A stretch of DNA of 9,739 nucleotides from an uncultured Oscillospiraceae bacterium (lineage in GTDB: Bacteria; Bacillota; Clostridia; Oscillospirales; Acutalibacteraceae), in the NCBI GenBank assembly GCA_900550095.1, contig URRG01000056.1, positions 1 through 9,739 on the forward strand, written 5' to 3'. The first letter of the stretch is position 1; each line of letters begins with the position of its first letter. This document shows, piece after piece, positions 4,817 through 9,739 of the stretch. The notes beneath the pieces are model-generated. The model did not search any database, was not told where the DNA came from, and saw nothing but the letters and a program-made list of their open reading frames with translations. A program made the translations under genes and the position numbers.

Positions 4817-5836
4817 ATGAACAGGGAAAACAGAGAGATCGCTGCGGTCCTCCGGAAAGAATTTCAGGCCGCTCAGTGCAGCCGTCCGTTAAAGATTGAG
4901 TCCGAACGGAAATTAAGCGAACGGCTTTCTGTAGGAAGGCAGAGAATCCGGGAAGTAATCAATGAATTAGTGGCGGAGGGCCTGCTGATCAAATACGAGG
5001 GCAAGGGTACCTATATCTCGCCGGTTGTAAAAAGTATGTTTGCGAATTTAATATGTTCTCCTGAAATTAAACCTAACGATCCTTTTTACAACCGGCTTTT
5101 GATGGAATTGACCACCTATGCTGCAAAGCATTGTGTGAATTTGATATCACTGACATTGGATACGCTGGAAAGCGGACTTCCGGAGTTTCCGGTTCTGCTG
5201 ATTGGCCGGTTTGAAGAGGATGTGCTTCAGCGCATCCGTTCTGTGTTCAGCCGGATGATTTCCTTTGAAAACTATCCGGAACGGGATGACTTCACGCAGA
5301 TCTATTTCGATCACTATCGGATCGGTATGAATGCGGCCAAGCTGATTGCCTCTTATGGTCACAAAAAAGTCATACATGCGGCGGGGCCGGAAAAATATGC
5401 TTCGGCCTGTTACAGAAAAAGCGGTTTTCTGCGGGGAGCGCGCAAATACGGCCTGGAACCGGTGATATTGGAAAGCAAGATGAATTTCAGAAGCGGGTGC
5501 GAGCTGGCCGGGCAGGTGGAAGAGCTGATTCGGAGGGGAAACTGTACGGCGCTGTTTGCTGCCAACGACTGGATCGCTATCGGACTTATACAGGCTTTGA
5601 AGGTAAGAGGCGTCGAGATCCCGGAGCAGCTTTCAGTTTTGGGAGTGGATAATATTTCTTTAGCCGGAGAGATGACGCCGGAACTGACTACGTATTCATT
5701 GGATGCCAACGTTATGACCGCCGAATGCTTTGCGCTGCTGGATGCGGTGGAGCTGAACAATGGATTATGGAATTCTAAAAAAGTGATCTTGCAGCCTACG
5801 CTGATAACAAGAGATACATTACGGCAAAGAAAATGA
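4817..5836 (+). CDS. GntR/LacI hybrid transcriptional regulator (AraR-like architecture)
   Basis: A 339-residue regulator with two parts. Residues about 5-69 form a GntR-type winged helix (SERKLSERLSVGRQRIREV, then EGLL and a GKGTY wing). Residues about 75-339 form a LacI-type periplasmic-binding-like domain that would sense a sugar: IGMNAAKLIASYGHKKVI near 167-185, FAANDW near 247, and VLGVDNISLAGEMTPELTT near 274. This arrangement is known from AraR of Bacillus, an arabinose-responsive repressor, so a sugar-responsive repressor is the best guess; the ligand is not proven. The ATG at 4817 is chosen because GGAGGG lies 8 bases before it; an ATG at 4769 has no site. The binding-protein gene starts 24 bases downstream, which suggests one operon. 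Confidence 0.87.
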   Translation: MNRENREIAAVLRKEFQAAQCSRPLKIESERKLSERLSVGRQRIREVINELVAEGLLIKYEGKGTYISPVVKSMFANLICSPEIKPNDPFYNRLLMELTTYAAKHCVNLISLTLDTLESGLPEFPVLLIGRFEEDVLQRIRSVFSRMISFENYPERDDFTQIYFDHYRIGMNAAKLIASYGHKKVIHAAGPEKYASACYRKSGFLRGARKYGLEPVILESKMNFRSGCELAGQVEELIRRGNCTALFAANDWIAIGLIQALKVRGVEIPEQLSVLGVDNISLAGEMTPELTTYSLDANVMTAECFALLDAVELNNGLWNSKKVILQPTLITRDTLRQRK

Positions 5837-5860
5837 ATGCAGTGAAAGGAAGGTATTGTA

Positions 5861-7867
5861 ATGAAAAGCAAAAAGAGCAAAAAATGGCTGAGCGCTTTTC
5901 TGGCGGCGTGTCTGATGCTGGGCGCCGTCGGATGCGGAGGGCCGACGGCGCCGGTCAGTTCCGGCGGCGGAACGGCTTCTGCGGCAAGCGGTTCAGGCGG
6001 TGGAGAGGATCTCGTCCGCGGCGGCGTGGGAGACGGGAAGTACAAGGAGTCTCCAAAAGTACACGAGCTTGTGGAAAAAGGCGAGCTTCCCCCCATTGAG
6101 GAACGGCTTCCGGAAGAGCCGGCAGTAGTGGAAGTCGATGAAATCGGCGCTTACGGCGGTACATACATAGGCGCGGCTTTCGGTCCCACCAGCGGCCAGG
6201 TGGATACAGAGGGTTTGCGTAATCAGGCCCTTCTTACTATTGAAGAGGATTTGCAGACTTTTAAACCGAATCTCATTAAAGACTATGAAATCAATGAGGA
6301 TGCCACGGAATATACTATTTATCTTCGTAAGGGAATGAAATGGTCAAACGGCGATCCTCTTACCACAGAGGACTGGATGTTCTGGTATGAAGACGTCCTC
6401 ATGAACGAGGAGATCAGCCCATCTGTAGATCTTTCTTACTGTGTAAACGGCAAGCCTATGACGTATGAGAAAGTGGACGATTATACTCTGAAGATCAAGT
6501 TTGAAGAACCGAACCCCTCTTTTGAAGTGGTTATGGCCAGGAACTCAGCGGGGATTATACGCAGCTTCTTTGCGCCGAAGAAGTATCTTTCCAAATACCA
6601 CATCAAGTATAACAAAGATGCAGAGAAGGTGGCGAAGAAAGAAGGGTACGATTCCTGGGCTCTCTGCTTCCAGGCTCATATCGATAATTCCCAGGCGGCT
6701 ATGGACACGGAAGCCCCCAGCGTATATCCTTGGGTGCTGGACCGCATCGACGACAACGGCAACCGCTTCTTCGCCCGGAACCCGTATTATCACGTAGTGG
6801 ATCAGGAAGGGAACCAGCTTCCCTATATCGACGAGCAGGAAGCTCTGATCGTGCAGGATAAGGACGTCCGCAATCTGAAGCTGATCAGCGGCGAGATCCA
6901 TGCGGCGGGCGAGAATCCCTTCCCGGTCAGCGATTACACCATGCTGAAGGAGAACGAGGAGAAGGGCGACTATAAGCTCTATCTCTTTGATAACACCAGA
7001 GGTTCCGACTGTGCCTTTACCTTCAATATTACCAGCGAGGATGAGAATCTCCGGGAAATCTTTAACAATGTGAAATTCCGTCAGGCCATGAGCTATGCTC
7101 TTGACCGCAAGACCATGAACGAGACCCTCTATTATGGCAAGGGCGATATCCGTCAGGCCACGGCGGCTTCCAATACCTCCTTTATGAAGGAAGAGTTTGA
7201 GAACGCTTATATCGAATACGATGTGGACAAGGCCAACGCTCTTCTGGATGAATGCGGCTATGAGTGGAACAGCAGCCATACTGTCCGCCTGATGCCCAAC
7301 GGCCAGGAATTCAATCTGGTTCTGGAAACCATCGAAGAGTTTGCCCCCACTGCTGAAATGGCCTGCGAATACTGGACGGCAGTAGGTATCAAGGTCACTC
7401 TGAACCAGGAAGAAAGGACCTATTACGAAGAGAGAGGCGACGCGAACCAGCGCCAGATGCAGGCATTTACATTGGATAGCGTCGGTGAAACGTATCTGAG
7501 AAGCTCTGCCTTTAGTTCCCTGAATCCAGGAAGACTTGGAGCACCGTTGACTTTTATGCAGGCTTACAGAGATTATTGGGACAGCAACGGAGCTGAAGGC
7601 GAGAAGCCCCCGGAGGACATCCAGCAGCTGTATGATGATTGCCTTAAGTTTGCAACCCTTTCACCCGATGATGAGGAATATGGAAAGCTGGGCGAAAGTA
7701 TCCTCCAGAGGATCAGCGATAACTGCTGGTATATCGGTACAGCCGTATCCCCCAGGATGGTGCTGATCAGCAACCGGCTGGGGAACACTCCCACCGAGGG
7801 CACCTTTGCCAACGACTACGGATTCTGGCGTCCCTACAGAGGCGACACCTGGTATTTCAAGTATTAA
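5861..7867 (+). CDS. ABC transporter solute-binding lipoprotein, family 5
   Basis: A 668-residue extracellular binding protein that captures substrate for the two permeases encoded downstream. The signal peptide (residues 1-24) ends in the lipobox AVGC, with Cys25 as the lipid anchor, followed by a flexible Gly/Ser/Ala linker (26-50). The SBP_bac_5 fold begins after PPIEERLPEEP and GAYGGTY. Landmarks are YTIYLRKGMKWSNGDPLTTEDW near 157-178 and FRQAMSYALDRKTM near 405-418. The protein ends with YGFWRPYRGDTWYFKY. It is longer than typical peptide-binding DppA (about 535 residues). Long versions with the ERLPEEP-GxYGGT start are common among carbohydrate-linked members, so an oligosaccharide is plausible; this is inference. 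An AGGAAGG site precedes the ATG by 8 bases. Confidence 0.93.
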   Translation: MKSKKSKKWLSAFLAACLMLGAVGCGGPTAPVSSGGGTASAASGSGGGEDLVRGGVGDGKYKESPKVHELVEKGELPPIEERLPEEPAVVEVDEIGAYGGTYIGAAFGPTSGQVDTEGLRNQALLTIEEDLQTFKPNLIKDYEINEDATEYTIYLRKGMKWSNGDPLTTEDWMFWYEDVLMNEEISPSVDLSYCVNGKPMTYEKVDDYTLKIKFEEPNPSFEVVMARNSAGIIRSFFAPKKYLSKYHIKYNKDAEKVAKKEGYDSWALCFQAHIDNSQAAMDTEAPSVYPWVLDRIDDNGNRFFARNPYYHVVDQEGNQLPYIDEQEALIVQDKDVRNLKLISGEIHAAGENPFPVSDYTMLKENEEKGDYKLYLFDNTRGSDCAFTFNITSEDENLREIFNNVKFRQAMSYALDRKTMNETLYYGKGDIRQATAASNTSFMKEEFENAYIEYDVDKANALLDECGYEWNSSHTVRLMPNGQEFNLVLETIEEFAPTAEMACEYWTAVGIKVTLNQEERTYYEERGDANQRQMQAFTLDSVGETYLRSSAFSSLNPGRLGAPLTFMQAYRDYWDSNGAEGEKPPEDIQQLYDDCLKFATLSPDDEEYGKLGESILQRISDNCWYIGTAVSPRMVLISNRLGNTPTEGTFANDYGFWRPYRGDTWYFKY

Positions 7868-7924
7868 GACATTGCGTATATGATTTTTCCAGCAAGGCTT
7901 AGCATGATCTGAACTCTGAACGTA

Positions 7925-7958
7925 GAAGCGGGAAAGTATCGGAATGCTTTCCCGCTTC
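7925..7958 (+). promoter_or_regulatory. Intercistronic hairpin between binding protein and permease genes
   Basis: A perfect 12-bp stem, GAAGCGGGAAAG (7925-7936) with CTTTCCCGCTTC (7947-7958), can extend by three more pairs to a CGGA loop. No U-tract follows, so it is unlikely to be a full terminator. In ABC operons such a hairpin after the binding-protein gene often protects its mRNA and lowers permease expression relative to the binding protein; that role is inferred here. Confidence 0.75.
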
Positions 7959-8009
7959 CGTACTGTTAGCTACCGTGATAAAAGTTGTATGAAAAGGAGG
8001 TATGACGAA

Positions 8010-8996
8010 ATGGCAAAATACATTGGGAAGCGTTTCCTCTATATGGTTATTTTATTGGCAGTCATGTCTGTATTTGCCTTTATTGTCATCCAGCTTCCGC
8101 CTGGGGATTATCTGACTTCCTACATATCGAATCTGGAGCAGCAAATGGGCGGAGAAGTGGACGCTTCGGTGATTGAGGCGCTAAAAGCCAGATATGGAAT
8201 GGATAAACCTATGTGGGAACAGTATTTCCTCTGGATACGGAACATGTTCCAGGGGGATTTCGGTCAGTCCTTTCAGTGGCAGATGCCCGTTAAGGATCTG
8301 CTGTTCTCTTATATGCCTATGACGGTGCTCCTTTCCGGCGTTACCCTGTTGTTTTCCTACGCCATCGCGGTGCCCATCGGCATCTATTCGGCGCGCCATC
8401 AGTATTCCATCGGCGACTATACGGCTTCCGTTTTCGGCTTCATCGGCCTTGCGACTCCAAGCTTTTTCCTGGCGCTGGTGCTTATGTATTACAGCAACCA
8501 GTATCTGGGGCTCAGCGTAGGCGGATTCTTCTCGCCGGAATATATAGATGCCCCATGGAGCATGGCCAAATTCTGGGATCTTTGCAAACACATGGTTATA
8601 CCAATCATCGTAATCGGTTTGCAGAGTATGGCGAATATTATCCGTATCCTGCGGGCCTCCCTGCTGGATGAGCTGAAAAGGCCCTATGTGGTGGCGGCCA
8701 GGGCCCGCGGTCTGAAGGAGAACAAAATGATCTATAAGTTCCCGGTCCGCGTGGCGCTGAACCCCATCATTTCTTCCATAGGCAGCGTGCTTCCTTCCAT
8801 TGTATCCGGCGCGACAGTGACGGCCATTGTGCTGAATATCCCCACTGTAGGTTCGCTGCTCTATAACGCGCTTTTGTCGCAGGATATGTATCTGGCAGGA
8901 GGGAGCATCCTGTTCCTGACTATGATCACGATAATAGGTATGTTTATTTCGGATATCCTGCTGGTGGTAGTGGATCCGAGGATCCGCCTGCAGTAA
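8010..8996 (+). CDS. ABC transporter permease, DppB/OppB type
   Basis: A 328-residue inner membrane protein, normal length for this family. The N-terminal helix is about residues 8-28, then comes an outer loop of about 70 residues with MDKPMWEQYFLWI, then a further five membrane segments. The cytoplasmic coupling motif YVVAARARGLKENKM (about 226-240) would contact the ATPase subunits. It ends with DPRIRLQ, typical of DppB. The ATG at 8010 follows an AAGGAGG site 9 bases upstream; the frame is open further back to 7944, but that part overlaps the intercistronic hairpin. It pairs with the next gene to form the channel for substrate delivered by the lipoprotein encoded upstream. Confidence 0.95.
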   Translation: MAKYIGKRFLYMVILLAVMSVFAFIVIQLPPGDYLTSYISNLEQQMGGEVDASVIEALKARYGMDKPMWEQYFLWIRNMFQGDFGQSFQWQMPVKDLLFSYMPMTVLLSGVTLLFSYAIAVPIGIYSARHQYSIGDYTASVFGFIGLATPSFFLALVLMYYSNQYLGLSVGGFFSPEYIDAPWSMAKFWDLCKHMVIPIIVIGLQSMANIIRILRASLLDELKRPYVVAARARGLKENKMIYKFPVRVALNPIISSIGSVLPSIVSGATVTAIVLNIPTVGSLLYNALLSQDMYLAGGSILFLTMITIIGMFISDILLVVVDPRIRLQ

Positions 8997-9009
8997 AGGA
9001 GGGGAGAAA

Positions 9010-9739
9010 ATGGCATTGTTTCATAAAAAGGTAAAGGCAACCGGAGCTGCGGCGGAAGAAGCCAGATATATGGAGACCCAATGGCAGCTGATGTGGCGGA
9101 AATTCAGGAAGCACAAGCTGGCCATGATCGGTATGGTGCTTCTGATCATCCTGTATACGCTGGGGATTTTCTGCGAGTTTTTTGCGACTCAGGATATGGC
9201 CAAGCGGAGCACCAGCGCCATCAGCATGCCGCCTACAAGAATCCATTTTGTGGACGAAAACGGAAATTTTTCCCTCAGGCCTTTTGTGTATGGGCTGAAG
9301 CAGGAGGAGGATCCCGAAACCTGGAAAAAGTATTATGTGGAGGATACCTCTAAAAAACATTATCTGCAGTTCTTTTATCACGGCGATTCCTATAAGCTTC
9401 TGGGCTTTATTCCCGGGGATATCCATCTTTTCGGAACGCCGGAACCGGATGTGTTTTTCCCATTTGGAACGGATTCTTCAGGCCGGTGCCTGTATTCGAG
9501 GGTTCTGAGCGCGCTGCGGATATCTCTGAGCACAGGTCTTGTGGGCGTATTCTTTACCTTCATTCTGGGCTGCATCTTTGGCGGTATTTCCGGGTATTAT
9601 GGCGGAAAGGTGGATACGGTCATCCAGCGTATTGTGGAATTCCTTATGTCCATGCCCAGCATTCCTCTGTGGATGGCCTTGGCGGCGGCGTTCCCCATTA
9701 CCTGGTCCTCTCTGCAGAAGTATTTTGCCATTACCATTA
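9010..9739 (+). CDS. ABC transporter permease, DppC/OppC type (3' end beyond window)
   Basis: The first 243 codons are visible and open to the window edge. After a basic cytoplasmic tail comes a membrane helix (about residues 37-59), then an outer insertion of about 90 residues, and the family motif FPFGTDSSGRCLYSRVL (about 150-166), followed by LRISLSTGLVGV and further helices. The insertion, with MPPTRIHFVDENGNF, RPFVYGLK and LLGFIPGDIHLFG, is not found in classical peptide-transport DppC. I know it from DppC-like permeases that work with the longer binding proteins, many of them sugar-linked. An AAAGGAGGGG site lies upstream of the ATG, and the gap from the previous gene is 13 bases. The two ATPase genes expected for this system probably lie beyond the right edge. 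Confidence 0.95.
   Translation, partial: MALFHKKVKATGAAAEEARYMETQWQLMWRKFRKHKLAMIGMVLLIILYTLGIFCEFFATQDMAKRSTSAISMPPTRIHFVDENGNFSLRPFVYGLKQEEDPETWKKYYVEDTSKKHYLQFFYHGDSYKLLGFIPGDIHLFGTPEPDVFFPFGTDSSGRCLYSRVLSALRISLSTGLVGVFFTFILGCIFGGISGYYGGKVDTVIQRIVEFLMSMPSIPLWMALAAAFPITWSSLQKYFAITI

Noticed and set aside
6545..7279. Minus-strand open frame of 244 residues
   Set aside because: It is a shadow of the binding-protein gene, caused by GC-rich third codon positions.

Overview
The window reads as chromosomal DNA of a low-to-mid GC Firmicute of class Clostridia, probably a gut anaerobe of the Lachnospiraceae type. The reasons are a DUF4364 gene (a family typical of Clostridia), sigma-A style promoters with near-consensus boxes and 17-bp spacers, strong AGGAGG ribosome binding sites, a Ser/Gly/Ala-rich lipoprotein linker, and a sugar-utilisation style ABC transporter. 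This is inference from sequence character; no database search was possible.

Left part, minus strand. At the left edge lie the first 20 codons of a gene starting with TTG, which look like the N-terminus of a GH51 alpha-L-arabinofuranosidase, with a complete promoter 60 to 90 bases upstream. Next comes a three-gene operon, read right to left: a MerR-family regulator, an ABC ATPase (ATGA overlap) and an ABC-2 permease (4-base gap). It is probably a drug or peptide exporter under MerR control; its promoter has the long 19-bp spacer typical of MerR targets. Further right are a DUF4364 protein, with its own promoter and a hairpin in its 5' leader, and an XRE-family regulator.

Middle. A tRNA-Thr(CGT) gene on the plus strand has a textbook promoter and terminator. 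The terminator loop repeats the tRNA anticodon loop. About 590 bases without a clear protein gene follow. They hold a GC-richer stretch that may be gene debris, an AT-rich block, and a strong promoter followed about 110 bases later by a strong terminator: either a small RNA gene or an attenuated leader.

Right part, plus strand. An operon begins with a regulator that joins a GntR-type winged helix to a LacI-type sugar-sensing domain (AraR-like architecture). It continues with a family-5 solute-binding lipoprotein and two DppB/DppC-type permeases, the second cut by the window edge. A 15-bp hairpin without a U-tract separates the binding protein from the permeases. Together with the arabinofuranosidase start 4.7 kb away, this suggests, but does not prove, uptake of plant-derived oligosaccharides rather than peptides.

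I see no mobile element, CRISPR array, phage region or clearly new defence system. The observations most worth checking are regulatory: the short promoter-terminator unit, the terminator that copies the anticodon loop, the DUF4364 leader hairpin, and the dyads overlapping several promoters.
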